Positions 8,644 through 17,633 of a stretch of DNA of 64,000 nt are shown piece by piece. The notes beneath the pieces were generated by a model. That model made no database searches and had not been told where the DNA came from. It saw nothing but the letters and a program-made list of their open reading frames with translations. Both the position numbers and the translations under genes were made by a program. The stretch's first letter is position 1. The number at the start of each line of letters is the position of its first letter. Source of the DNA: G963662675 sp963662675. Lineage in GTDB: Bacteria; Bacteroidota; Bacteroidia; Bacteroidales; Prolixibacteraceae. Where the stretch lies: positions 620,001 to 684,000 of the forward strand of contig CAXXHP010000002.1 in assembly GCA_963662675.2 (NCBI GenBank), read 5' to 3'.

Positions 8644-11121
8644 ATGAAAAAATTGCTATACCTTTTATTATCCCTGCTTATTTATACAAGTGCCATGGCT
8701 CAAACGCCGGGTACATTTAATTATCAGGCCGCCATTCGCGATGCTTCAGGTGGAATTTTGGCGAATGAAGACGTATTTATTAACATCTCGATTTTACAAG
8801 GAAGTTCTGAAGGAACAGTTATATATTCTGAAGATTGGGACACTCAAACCAGCGCATTAGGACTGGTTAATTTAGAAATTGGTTCAGCAGATCCTCAGGA
8901 GTTTGCAACAATTAACTGGTCAACCGGACCATTTTTTGTTGCTGTTAGTGTTGATGATGAGTTGCTAGGTACAAGCCAGCTGCTTAGTGTTCCTTTTGCC
9001 ATGCAAGCTCAAACGGTGGTAAACGAGAAACAAAATATTTCGTTGAATGGAGACCAGCTTAGCATTACCAACGGATCAACAATTACATTACCATCCGGAG
9101 GAACAGATCAAACCCTAACGATTGTGGGACACGATCTAACAATTAGCGGAGGTAATACCATTACCATCCCAGATCGGTACAACGATGCTGATGCTGACTC
9201 GCAAAATGAGATTCAGGATTTAGACTTAACGGCTAATGTGCTGACAATTACCGGTAACGCTTCAGCTACCGATATTAGCCTTGCTTCTTATTTAGACAAT
9301 ACGGATGACCAAACGCTTTCTGAAATTTTAGGCGTTTCAACAAGTGCAGGTGATTCTAAAATTAGCAGTTTGGCAAATCCAACTGACGATCAGGATGCAG
9401 CCACAAAAGATTATGTTGATGTTGCAGTTACTGCTGAAACCAGTCGTGCTACTACTGCCGAAGGAGTAAATGCTACAGCAATTAGTGACGAAGTAACACG
9501 CGCTACAGCAGCTGAAGGTGCAAATACAACGGCAATTGCAACAATAAACACTCTCGAGGATGGTGCAATTTATCTTGGTAATGGCTCAGATGTAGCTACA
9601 GAGGTTGCATTGACAGGAGATGTTACTATGACAAATGGTGGCGTAACTTCTATTGGGGCAGATAAGGTTACTACTGCAAAAATTTTGAATGCAAATGTGA
9701 CAAATGCAAAAATTGCATCAGGCATTGATGCTGTTAAGCTAGCAGATGGTTCTGTAACCAATACCGAATTTCAACAATTAGGATCTATTGGTAGTGCTGT
9801 AGTAGGAATTTCTGATACACAGACATTAACGAATAAAACATTAACCAGCCCAAAAGTGAATGAGGATGTTGTTTTAACAGCAACAGCTACGGAGTTGAAT
9901 ACATTAGATGGTGCTACTGTTACAACGGCAGAACTGAATACATTGGATGGCGTAACTGCCACTGCCGCTGAGTTGAATATTATGGATGGAGTTACAGCTA
10001 CAGCTGCTGAATTAAACTATGTTGATGGAGTAACAAGTGACATACAAACACAATTAGATGCTAAAGTAGATGAGAATGTTGCAATAACCGGAGCAACACA
10101 TACAAAAATCACTTACGATGCTAAAGGTTTGGTAACTGCGGGTGCTGATGCTACTACTTCAGACATTGCTGAAGGAACAAATTTATACTACACCGAAGCT
10201 CGAGTTACTGCAAACACAAGTGTTACAGCCAATACTGCCAAAGTAACCAATGCGACACATACTGGTGATGTGACAGGTGCTACGGCATTAACCATTGGAG
10301 TCGACAAAGTACTTGACACCCATGTGAATTGGGGTACAGCAGCTACTCAGGTAAGTGCAGTAGACGTTCCAATTGCTGATGCTGGGACTATTATCACGGC
10401 TGGAGACATTGAAGGGGCTTTACAAGAAAATAGAACTGCCATTGATTTAAATACAGCCAAAACTGGCATTACAGGCACACAGGCAACAGCTATTACAACC
10501 AATACAACGCACCGTACTACTACAACCGGAAACCCACACTCTGTTACTTATGCCAACGTAAACCCAATGACCGCAGCTGGCGATCTTATTTACGGAGGTG
10601 CAAGTGGAGCTGGCACTGTTTTAGCAAAAGGAACTGCGAGTCAAGTACTAACAATGAATGCAGGTGCTACTGCTCCTGAATGGAAAACCAGTGTGTCTGG
10701 GAGATCGCCAGTGATCGGAGCCTTAACAGCCACGCCAGTAACAATTACGAGTACTGTAGGGGCTTATACTGGGTGTAGCATAACATTACCTGCTGGGAAA
10801 TGGTCGGTCCAGATATCCATGTTACTAACTGAAGATGCAACATCATTTTGGATGAGAACATCTTTTTCAGACAGTAATTCAAGCGGTACCATTTCCAGTG
10901 ATATCATTGGTGGTGGTCAGGCTTCAGGTTATAAGCCAGTATCCGTTTATAGTATGTTGCATGGAACTATAGTCATCGATAATACTTCAGGATCCGACAA
11001 GACCTATTATTATTGGACTGGAGCCGTTAATGAGTATGCTGGAACAACATTCAATCTTACAACTTTTGGGAACTCAGCTTATGGCGAGAATCAAATGATT
11101 GCATATCCTATGAATGACTAG
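8644..11121 (+). CDS. Secreted fibre protein with phage tail-fibre-like stalk
   Basis: The 825-residue protein has a signal peptide (1-20) and a conserved N-terminal domain beginning TPGTFNYQAAIRDASGG (21-125), which is shared with the protein at 14432. Short beta-strand repeats follow (about 125-240). Residues 245-680 form a low-complexity Ala/Thr-rich stalk. It includes TLTNKTLTSP (near 395), four degenerate x-T-A-A-E-L-N-x-x-D-G-V repeats (about 416-460), and GDLIYGGASGAG with QVLTMN near 640-675, all hallmarks of phage tail-fibre proteins. Residues 685-825 form a separate globular tip. There is no T9SS sorting domain of its own, in contrast to the partner gene just upstream. A secreted, probably trimeric, beta-rich fibre is the best reading. 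Confidence 0.8.
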   Translation: MKKLLYLLLSLLIYTSAMAQTPGTFNYQAAIRDASGGILANEDVFINISILQGSSEGTVIYSEDWDTQTSALGLVNLEIGSADPQEFATINWSTGPFFVAVSVDDELLGTSQLLSVPFAMQAQTVVNEKQNISLNGDQLSITNGSTITLPSGGTDQTLTIVGHDLTISGGNTITIPDRYNDADADSQNEIQDLDLTANVLTITGNASATDISLASYLDNTDDQTLSEILGVSTSAGDSKISSLANPTDDQDAATKDYVDVAVTAETSRATTAEGVNATAISDEVTRATAAEGANTTAIATINTLEDGAIYLGNGSDVATEVALTGDVTMTNGGVTSIGADKVTTAKILNANVTNAKIASGIDAVKLADGSVTNTEFQQLGSIGSAVVGISDTQTLTNKTLTSPKVNEDVVLTATATELNTLDGATVTTAELNTLDGVTATAAELNIMDGVTATAAELNYVDGVTSDIQTQLDAKVDENVAITGATHTKITYDAKGLVTAGADATTSDIAEGTNLYYTEARVTANTSVTANTAKVTNATHTGDVTGATALTIGVDKVLDTHVNWGTAATQVSAVDVPIADAGTIITAGDIEGALQENRTAIDLNTAKTGITGTQATAITTNTTHRTTTTGNPHSVTYANVNPMTAAGDLIYGGASGAGTVLAKGTASQVLTMNAGATAPEWKTSVSGRSPVIGALTATPVTITSTVGAYTGCSITLPAGKWSVQISMLLTEDATSFWMRTSFSDSNSSGTISSDIIGGGQASGYKPVSVYSMLHGTIVIDNTSGSDKTYYYWTGAVNEYAGTTFNLTTFGNSAYGENQMIAYPMND

Positions 11122-11176
11122 ATAATGAGTCCTGAAATAATTGGATTTTCCCTTTTCTTCAATTTGAAAAGGATGT

Positions 11177-11214
11177 AATAAAGGCTGCTATCTTAGAAGA
11201 TGGCAGCCTTTATT
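11177..11214. terminator. Strong hairpin terminator after the 825-residue fibre gene
   Basis: An inverted repeat of about 17 bp (aataaaggctgctatctt / aagatggcagcctttatt) lies 55 bp after the stop codon. It has A and T runs on the two sides, so it could work in both directions between these convergent transcription units. Confidence 0.75.
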
Positions 11215-11260
11215 CAAACATTTAAATTGTCATTTTGGTGATCTGGGTTTGTACTCTGCC

Positions 11261-11400
11261 CCCAAAATCGAATCAGTCAGTCCCTCAATGTGGAAAAGTC
11301 ATGCTGAACTTGTTTCAGCATCTGTTGGAAACTGAAATTCCCTTGGTAGAGTTGAGCCATACAGATCCCGAAACAAGTTCGGGATGACGTTAGTAGGGGA
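11261..11400. repeat. 140-bp intergenic REP/BIME-like repeat, copy 2
   Basis: This copy differs from 7403-7542 at one base of 140. The two copies flank the 8149-11121 gene pair. The strings ggggatgatg and cgatggc around its right end are also echoed after copy 1, which suggests that the conserved unit is slightly longer and partly rearranged. Confidence 0.85.
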
Positions 11401-11554
11401 TGATGTTGACTGGGGATGACGATGGCATAAAATGAGGATAGCCGAGGATGATAGTCAGTTCCTTTGCGGTTTATATTCGGATCGAAACAAACACAAGGCA
11501 AAAAAATATAAAGAGCGTAAATCCCAACTTGTTTTGAATGAAGCAAGTGTGTTT

Positions 11555-13636
11555 TTAAAACGCCCGGATGGCACGAACCTTCAATTTTTCACTTTTAGGC
11601 CATTGAAGTGGTTTGCTATTCGACAACGTAAAATCATACGCCCATGCATAAGGTAAACTATATGCTGAATCTTCCGTAGAGCTCCAATATTTTTTATTTT
11701 TAAAAATATCTCCTCCATTCATAGAGGCTAGCGTATCTATCCAACTCCGACTAATGTTAATAAGCGCAAGCTCTCCTTTTGATGGTAAATACCAGTCACC
11801 ATAAGTTGTTCCGTCATCTCCCACAACTTCTAATTCAGCACAAATACGCGCTGCATACATTGTATTGTCGGTACCGTATCTGTAGGTTGTAAGAATCAAT
11901 ATGGTGTTCATTTCTCCTGAATAAGTACCATCTCCATATGACATGGTGCGGATCGATGTGTCTGTTATACCTTCCCAAGCAAAGTCTGAGTTGTAACTTA
12001 CAACACAGTCATTAAGCGCACAAATCAAACCATGCTCTCCTGTATCATCGACCCAACATATAATGCCTCCACGATAAAGATCACCCACATAATGTGCTGC
12101 CCCCGATCCTCCTGCATCGGCCCAGCTGGTGCCGCCATTTCCATCGGTTGTTAATACCTGTGCATTTGTACCGGTAGTTGTTGGTAAGGTATACGCATCG
12201 CTAATTTTAGTGGTGCCATATAGAGTAATGCTTCTTGCTGAACCATTAGATGCAGTACCCAAATCACCTGTAATTAAAGGTGTTGCTTGATAGCCGACAA
12301 GCAGTTTATTATTGAATACCGGAATATCGTCAGGACTAAACGGGTAGTTATTAAGAGAAGGATAGGTGCCTGTTCCCAGAATAATATTATTTGACCCGGT
12401 AACATTCATTCCTGCTTGATACCCAAGGTATATGTTATTATCATCAACAGTGGTTGTGGCACTCGAACTTTTTCGCCCTGCTTGATACCCAAGATAAGTA
12501 TTACCATCTCCATTGGAATCAAATCCTGCCATACTACCGAGGGCCACATTCTTTATTATTGTTGATGATGTTGAAATGTTGTTTGCCAACGCTTTTTGGC
12601 CAATGGCTACATTTTCTGTTGCAGTACCAAGGTGATTTGCCATGGCATCCATCCCTATTGCTGTATTATAACTCCCTGTTGATTTATTCCCGGTATTGGG
12701 TCCCACACCAACATTCCCTAGTTGAGTAGTTAATGCCATAAAAGAATAATTACCAATGCCGACATTTAAGAATCCGGTGGTTACGTTTCTTAAGGCTGAA
12801 GGGCCAATACCCATATTCCAATCACCACTTGTAAGGCTACTAAGTGCTCCATCCATAATTCCAAGGTTGGCTCTGGAGTCACTTAATGTCCCGGTTGTGG
12901 TGTGCCCGATTAATAACCCGTCTGTGAAATTGGTGCCTCCAAATTTCACATCGCTTAGCCCATCTAGATTTGTAGCGCCACCCAATGCTGATAAGTCAAC
13001 AGAATTGCCACTGCTAATAAAGAGCGTTTTATCGGTCACCGATAAATCTTGCAATTCATTGGTTGCATCTCCATCCACTTCCGATTGTAAAAATCCTGAA
13101 ATGGCCACCGATTTTGTACCCCCGGCATCGGTTACCGAAATTGTTTTTGTTCCCGAATCCCATGCCATGGAGCTATTTAATTCATTGGTTGCACTGTTGT
13201 CCCCATCAGCCACGTCAAAGCTGACTGATGTTCCGCCGGATATCGCAATTGTTTGCGTTGTTCCAGTTCTCCCTCCGTTTGAAAGGTTTTGGCTGTCGGT
13301 ATTGTCCTTAAAGGAACTTAGATCAACAGCTGTTCCATCATCTGTTAATGAAAGGGTGTTGCCAGATAAACTCAAATCCTGAATTTCGTCTGATGAAGCT
13401 CCAACTTCACGTATGTCAGTGTCTAATACGCATGTGCCAATTGTTTTTGCCGATGATAGCGGAACGAGAGAAATATATTGTTTCCCTGTACCAATGTTTA
13501 TTAATAAAGTTCCACTTGGTAAATTTTCAGTAAAAGTGACTGTACTACTGGAAACTTTAACAATTTTTGATGGAGTAACCTGAGCATGGCAGGCTATACC
13601 GATAAAAACGAGTATTATAAATAACTTTAACTTCAT
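11555..13636 (-). CDS. Secreted fibre protein with YadA-like head repeats and DUF1566/Lcl-like C-terminal domain
   Basis: The start is taken at the ATG at 13636; a TTG two codons upstream is less likely. The 693-residue product has a signal peptide (about 1-18), beta-strand repeats of the NEIQDLSLSGNTLSLTDDGT and DGDATNELQDLSV type (80-220), and a region (about 273-423) of short repeats such as NMGIG, NVGIG, NVAIGQKAL, NVALGSMAG and YLGYQAG. These resemble the left-handed beta-roll heads of trimeric autotransporter adhesins. The C-terminal 175 residues contain WYLPSKGEL, YWSSTE and a final VRAIRAF, which is the pattern of DUF1566/Lcl-type domains. It is the last gene of a four-gene minus-strand operon (17-bp gap to the one before). 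Adhesion is inferred; no anchor is visible. Confidence 0.8.
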   Translation of the reverse strand: MKLKLFIILVFIGIACHAQVTPSKIVKVSSSTVTFTENLPSGTLLINIGTGKQYISLVPLSSAKTIGTCVLDTDIREVGASSDEIQDLSLSGNTLSLTDDGTAVDLSSFKDNTDSQNLSNGGRTGTTQTIAISGGTSVSFDVADGDNSATNELNSSMAWDSGTKTISVTDAGGTKSVAISGFLQSEVDGDATNELQDLSVTDKTLFISSGNSVDLSALGGATNLDGLSDVKFGGTNFTDGLLIGHTTTGTLSDSRANLGIMDGALSSLTSGDWNMGIGPSALRNVTTGFLNVGIGNYSFMALTTQLGNVGVGPNTGNKSTGSYNTAIGMDAMANHLGTATENVAIGQKALANNISTSSTIIKNVALGSMAGFDSNGDGNTYLGYQAGRKSSSATTTVDDNNIYLGYQAGMNVTGSNNIILGTGTYPSLNNYPFSPDDIPVFNNKLLVGYQATPLITGDLGTASNGSARSITLYGTTKISDAYTLPTTTGTNAQVLTTDGNGGTSWADAGGSGAAHYVGDLYRGGIICWVDDTGEHGLICALNDCVVSYNSDFAWEGITDTSIRTMSYGDGTYSGEMNTILILTTYRYGTDNTMYAARICAELEVVGDDGTTYGDWYLPSKGELALINISRSWIDTLASMNGGDIFKNKKYWSSTEDSAYSLPYAWAYDFTLSNSKPLQWPKSEKLKVRAIRAF

Positions 13637-13653
13637 CGACAATAATTGTTTGA

Positions 13654-14424
13654 TTAGTAGGTGTAAGAGACAGTAACCATATCGTATTGGTAAACGGGGA
13701 TATTGACTGTTACTTTATTTGTTGAGACGGTATATTGACTGGCCTTTAGCTCGCCCCCGTTTAAGCTAACTAAAACTGATGAACTGGCTTTTGGCGTATT
13801 TGTTAGCGTATTATCTTGTCCGGTTGCTCCATTTGCAGCTTCCGAAAAGCTTTCAACCTTAAACGTGGTGTTGGTTGCTCCGGTATCTAAATTATCAAGT
13901 TTTGCTTTATCTGCTCCCGAAAGCAATCCGTCGTTACCGCCGCTAACAGCTGTTGGCAATGATACTCCTGTACCACTTAATGAAATACCCAAAGCATTTG
14001 TTGCTGCATCGTAGCTTAAATCCTGAAGCTCATTGGTAACGTCTCCATCCACCTCTGTTCCGGTAACAGTAATGGTTGTTCCTGAAGTAGTCACGGTATT
14101 TATTCCACCGCCGGCAATTGTAACGTCTCCACCTGATTGACTCAGCGAAATTGTGTTTGTAGTAACACCAATGGTTTGCAAATCATCTGGATTCAATTGG
14201 TCAAAAGAACCAGATGCGGAAGTTAGTGTTGCAGTGCCAAGAACCCCAGCAGTGGCAACAAAGTAAGTTCCATCGGCAACATTGTACACTTTGGTTCCAA
14301 CAGGAATATTATTGCCAAAGGTGGTTGTTGCATTGGCAATGCGTAATTCAGATACTGGTGTTGATTGGGCAAAAACGCCAATGCTCAATATCAAGAATGC
14401 TAAAATAAAACTAATCTTTTTCAT
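13654..14424 (-). CDS. Small secreted fibre-like protein
   Basis: The 256-residue protein has a signal peptide (1-19), a Thr/Gly-rich beta-repeat body including EVDGDVTNELQDLSY, a phage-tail-like GLLSGADKAKLDNL motif (near 165-178), and a compact C-terminal segment (about 210-256) ending in DMVTVSYTY. That segment resembles small beta-sandwich tips of tail-type proteins. It lies 7 bp after the gene at 14432 and 17 bp before the 693-residue fibre gene, and shares the ELQDLS repeat with the latter. No family function is known to me; a structural subunit is the likely role. Confidence 0.75.
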   Translation of the reverse strand: MKKISFILAFLILSIGVFAQSTPVSELRIANATTTFGNNIPVGTKVYNVADGTYFVATAGVLGTATLTSASGSFDQLNPDDLQTIGVTTNTISLSQSGGDVTIAGGGINTVTTSGTTITVTGTEVDGDVTNELQDLSYDAATNALGISLSGTGVSLPTAVSGGNDGLLSGADKAKLDNLDTGATNTTFKVESFSEAANGATGQDNTLTNTPKASSSVLVSLNGGELKASQYTVSTNKVTVNIPVYQYDMVTVSYTY

Positions 14425-14431
14425 AATGTAT

Positions 14432-15382
14432 TTAATTTAAGATTGTTATGTTATCGTAAATAAGTGGATGTATATTTAAGGTTATTGTGCTTGTTCCTGC
14501 TCCTGCCCATTGTGTGTTGCTTATCACTTTCCCATTTACATAAACTAAAGCCGTATTTCGAATGACAAAAGGTGTTGTGTAGGTTTTTATTCCGGCTGAA
14601 CTGACATTGATCTCAAAAACACTATTCAGTTCATTCGTATTGTCTGTATCTCCATCATCTGTTCTAAGCTGGTATCCATTGTTTTGTACAAAATCATCTA
14701 CTTCAGATTCCGAGAGTTTGGTGTCAATGGTCGTTGGCTGCCAACTTACACCACCAGCGCCATCTGCTACGAGACCCTTGTTGGCATCTGCAGATTCTTG
14801 CTCGGGCAATTCTATTTCATTAAAAGGATTAGAATCGGCATCGATATATCGATCTGGGAGGGTAATGGTATTTCCGTCGCTAATACTTAATTCATGTCCG
14901 ATAATGGTAAGTGTTTGATCGGATCCTCCATTTGGCAAGGTAACAGTCGATCCATTGGTAATGCTTAGTTGATTTCCATCCAGAAAAATATTTTGCTTTT
15001 CATTGACTACCGTTTGCGCTTGCATGGCAAAGGGAACACTCAACAACTGGCTAGTTCCGAGTAGTTCGTCATTTACATGAACGGCCATAAAAAATGGGCC
15101 ATTTCGCCAATTTATCAACTCAAAATTATCCGGATCAACGGAGCCAATTTCAAGGTTTATTAATCCTAGCGAATTGGTTTCTATATCCCATTCTTCCGAA
15201 TAGATTAAGATTCCATCTGCACTTTCCTGTAGAATTTCTATGGTTACCAGCATTTGCGTGTTGGACAGAATTCCGCCAGATGCATCACGCAGCACGGCCT
15301 GGTAATTGAATGTGCCGGGAGTTTGAGCAAAACTGGCGGTTGCACAAAAAAGAAAAATGATGAGGTATAATGCTTTCTTCAT
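14432..15382 (-). CDS. Secreted fibre-base protein, paralogue of the N-terminal part of the 825-residue protein
   Basis: The 316-residue protein has a signal peptide (1-19) and then the same domain as the protein at 8644: TPGTFNYQAVLRDASGG, an identical run that includes LLGTSQLLSVPFAMQAQTV, and ITNGST-x-TLP with DQTLTI repeats. Similarity ends near residue 190. The phage-like stalk of the paralogue is absent; a short linker and a 70-residue C-terminal segment ending in LIYDNITILN take its place. It lies 2 bp downstream of its small T9SS partner. This looks like the constant base domain with an exchangeable C-terminus. Confidence 0.8.
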   Translation of the reverse strand: MKKALYLIIFLFCATASFAQTPGTFNYQAVLRDASGGILSNTQMLVTIEILQESADGILIYSEEWDIETNSLGLINLEIGSVDPDNFELINWRNGPFFMAVHVNDELLGTSQLLSVPFAMQAQTVVNEKQNIFLDGNQLSITNGSTVTLPNGGSDQTLTIIGHELSISDGNTITLPDRYIDADSNPFNEIELPEQESADANKGLVADGAGGVSWQPTTIDTKLSESEVDDFVQNNGYQLRTDDGDTDNTNELNSVFEINVSSAGIKTYTTPFVIRNTALVYVNGKVISNTQWAGAGTSTITLNIHPLIYDNITILN

Positions 15383-15384
15383 AT

Positions 15385-15876
15385 TTATCTTTTAACGATT
15401 TTAAATATTTTTATAACCTGATCGTGATTAATGATGCTGATAAAATATACAGCCGGAATTAGTCGTTGAAATGAAACTTCGGTTGTTAATCCATCCACTG
15501 ATTTTTCATCAATGAGCGACCCATTTATATCGGACAACCGGTAATAACTCGTTGATGGCAATTCTTTGTTTGTACTAACATGAACAAAGTCTGTTGTTGG
15601 ATTTGGGTATGCTTTAATTTCATAAGTTCGGCCACTTAAATCATTCACTTCAGTCACAATTAATCGGGCTTGTTGAAATCCTTGGGTTAGCATCATGGTT
15701 TCAGATTGCAAGGTTTTTACAACAGGTTCTCCAACGGTGAAGGAAATAGACGTTTCGTTTCCCTGAAAATATCCTCCTGAAGAAGAAACGACTTCTTGTA
15801 ATTGTGCTTTCCCCTGTATTGAGACTATGCAGAGGGGAAAAAGCAAAAGACAATATTTTACCGTTGAGGGAATCAT
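15385..15876 (-). CDS. Small secreted protein with T9SS type A sorting domain, paralogue of 8149-8640
   Basis: The 163-residue protein has the same length and layout as its paralogue: signal peptide, a S-x-S-F-T-V-G-E-P motif, M-L-T-Q-G-F-Q-Q, Y-E-I-K-A-Y-P-N-P-T-T-D and a C-terminal sorting domain ending FKIVKR. It is the first gene of the minus-strand fibre operon. Start ATG at 15876; the signal peptide runs to about residue 24. Its job is unknown; as the only operon member with a sorting signal it may be the surface anchor or export cue for the others. Confidence 0.85.
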   Translation of the reverse strand: MIPSTVKYCLLLFPLCIVSIQGKAQLQEVVSSSGGYFQGNETSISFTVGEPVVKTLQSETMMLTQGFQQARLIVTEVNDLSGRTYEIKAYPNPTTDFVHVSTNKELPSTSYYRLSDINGSLIDEKSVDGLTTEVSFQRLIPAVYFISIINHDQVIKIFKIVKR

Positions 15877-16403
15877 CTATTTTATAAAATTATTAATCGT
15901 ACATTTTTACAATCGGTACGACATTGGTGTCTTAGAAAATATTGACGTGTAAGGTTTGTAAAAAATGAGAACTCAGCTAACACGAGTGTGTCTCAGTAAG
16001 TGAAAAGATGTCTCAATAGATTAAATATTAGAGGATAGTATTATTTATGTATTGAAATAGGGGCTGAAAATGGGGCAATATCAATAAAATGTACTTGGAC
16101 TTTCAAATTTTGGCAAGCTCCTTGGTCAAGCCTATTCGAGCAAGAAATGTCGTGTTGTTTTTCCATTTTATAGGATAAAAAAGCATCTGAGTCTTGTTCG
16201 TTTTATTCGCAGATTCGAATCACGAGTATCGTATCTTTATATTTCCACCCGGTATAAAATTCAACAAAATGCTTTTGTGTAGGTTGAAAAAATGTAATTT
16301 CGCGGGTCTTAAGAACGTATTTGTTAAATTTTGAATCGATATTTTAGATCTTTCTTCTAGTCGGAGAGGGGTTGACTATTAGTGATTTACTTATCCTTGT
16401 TTA
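15877..16403. other. Divergent intergenic region between fibre operon and AraC-type regulator
   Basis: This 527-bp AT-rich stretch must contain the promoters of both the fibre operon (leftward) and the regulator gene (rightward). I found no coding region, clear operator dyad or terminator in it. Confidence 0.5.
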
Positions 16404-17537
16404 ATGGAAGTTGCATCAATTCTTTTTTTTATTCTTGTCGTCATTTACTTCTCTTTTTCACTCACTCTAGCCTTTGTCTCAAAAAAGTTGCAAAAAAAGG
16501 GTTTGGGGTATTTATACCTTAGTTTTCTGCTACAAGCATTAATTCTATTAGCTCCGGCACTATTGATCTTCCGTCTTGATATTTCGTTTTCGGCGTATAT
16601 CACCGGACCGATAAAGGTGATAATCACGCCTTTGCTCTATATCTATATAAAAAAGCTGTCGCAAAAGAATAAACGCCTTACTTCCAATGAATATTGGCAT
16701 TTTTTACCTTTTGTTTTAGACTGTATTTTAACCTTGATTATTGCTCCGGGGCATGCCAGTGAAATTGTACGAGAGAACAACGAGGGGGCAAGGGAGTTTT
16801 TGAAGATATTTATTGATGGGAATTTTTACTTTAATGTGTTGGCGATTTCTGCGCGAACAATCGCGCTTGCTCAAGGCTTGTATTACTCGTTTCTCATCTA
16901 CAAGTTATATCAAAAATATGCTTTGTTAATGCATCAAAACATATCCGAAATTTCTCCTAATAATTTATTTTGGATAAGGTTTGCAGCTATCCTTGTCGGT
17001 GTTAAGGGAGTAGTCTCGGGGGGAGAATTGTTTGGGGTCTTCAACATCCCTCTTGTCTTTGTAGCCATGTTTATTTTTATGGCTTCATTTGGCTTCTATT
17101 TCTTCAACCATGCGATGGTTCAGCCTGATATTTCTTTTTTAGAGGACGTCAGCAAGGATGATCCGAGCCCAATGGATTTGGAGAAAGATGAGCCTGAGAC
17201 AGATCTTCATGTATTGGAACTTTTTAAAGAGAGGAAGCTGTTTTTGAACCCAACTTTGACACTTCAGGAGGCATCTGATGATTTATACATTCCAAAATAT
17301 CGATTGACCAAAAGTATAAAAGATGGAGGATATCAAAATTTTTATGCTTTTGTAAATGAGCAACGTATACAATATAGTAAAGAGTTATTGCGTAATTTGC
17401 CGGAGAACTTATCATTAGAGTCTGTTGTAGGCGAATCCGGATTTCAGGCAAGATCGACTTACTACCGTGTATTTAAAGAATTAACAGGTTTAACCCCTAA
17501 GGAATATATTGCCAATAGCCGAAGCAATAACTCTTGA
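16404..17537 (+). CDS. Membrane-bound AraC-family transcriptional regulator
   Basis: The first 235 of 377 residues are hydrophobic with about six or seven membrane segments and no cleavable signal. They are followed by an acidic linker (about 238-262) and a C-terminal AraC-type DNA-binding domain (about 265-372). The domain shows both helix-turn-helix parts: LTLQEASDDLYIPKYRLTKSI, and VVGESGFQARSTYYRVFKELTGLTPKEY. Such 7TM-AraC fusions are common in Bacteroidota and are thought to sense envelope or extracellular signals. The gene is divergent from the fibre operon that starts at 15876, so control of that operon is possible but unproven. Confidence 0.85.
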   Translation: MEVASILFFILVVIYFSFSLTLAFVSKKLQKKGLGYLYLSFLLQALILLAPALLIFRLDISFSAYITGPIKVIITPLLYIYIKKLSQKNKRLTSNEYWHFLPFVLDCILTLIIAPGHASEIVRENNEGAREFLKIFIDGNFYFNVLAISARTIALAQGLYYSFLIYKLYQKYALLMHQNISEISPNNLFWIRFAAILVGVKGVVSGGELFGVFNIPLVFVAMFIFMASFGFYFFNHAMVQPDISFLEDVSKDDPSPMDLEKDEPETDLHVLELFKERKLFLNPTLTLQEASDDLYIPKYRLTKSIKDGGYQNFYAFVNEQRIQYSKELLRNLPENLSLESVVGESGFQARSTYYRVFKELTGLTPKEYIANSRSNNS

Positions 17538-17633
17538 TTTTAAATACAAGAAAGGGCATCCGTTTCCAGACACCCATTTCTACTCTTCCCAACTAATCAA
17601 TCACGCTATAAAATATCCATAGTTATAAGTTTC

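Noticed and set aside
8644..11121. Prophage, suggested by tail-fibre motifs
   Set aside because: No other phage structural, lysis, replication or integrase gene is present, and the protein begins with a Sec signal peptide, unlike a phage fibre.
12756..13382. Open frame of 208 codons on the + strand opposite the 693-residue fibre gene
   Set aside because: It is a mirror of low-complexity Ser/Thr/Asp-rich repeat codons on the other strand, lacks any family motif, and the minus-strand gene has signal peptide, repeats and a recognisable C-terminal domain.
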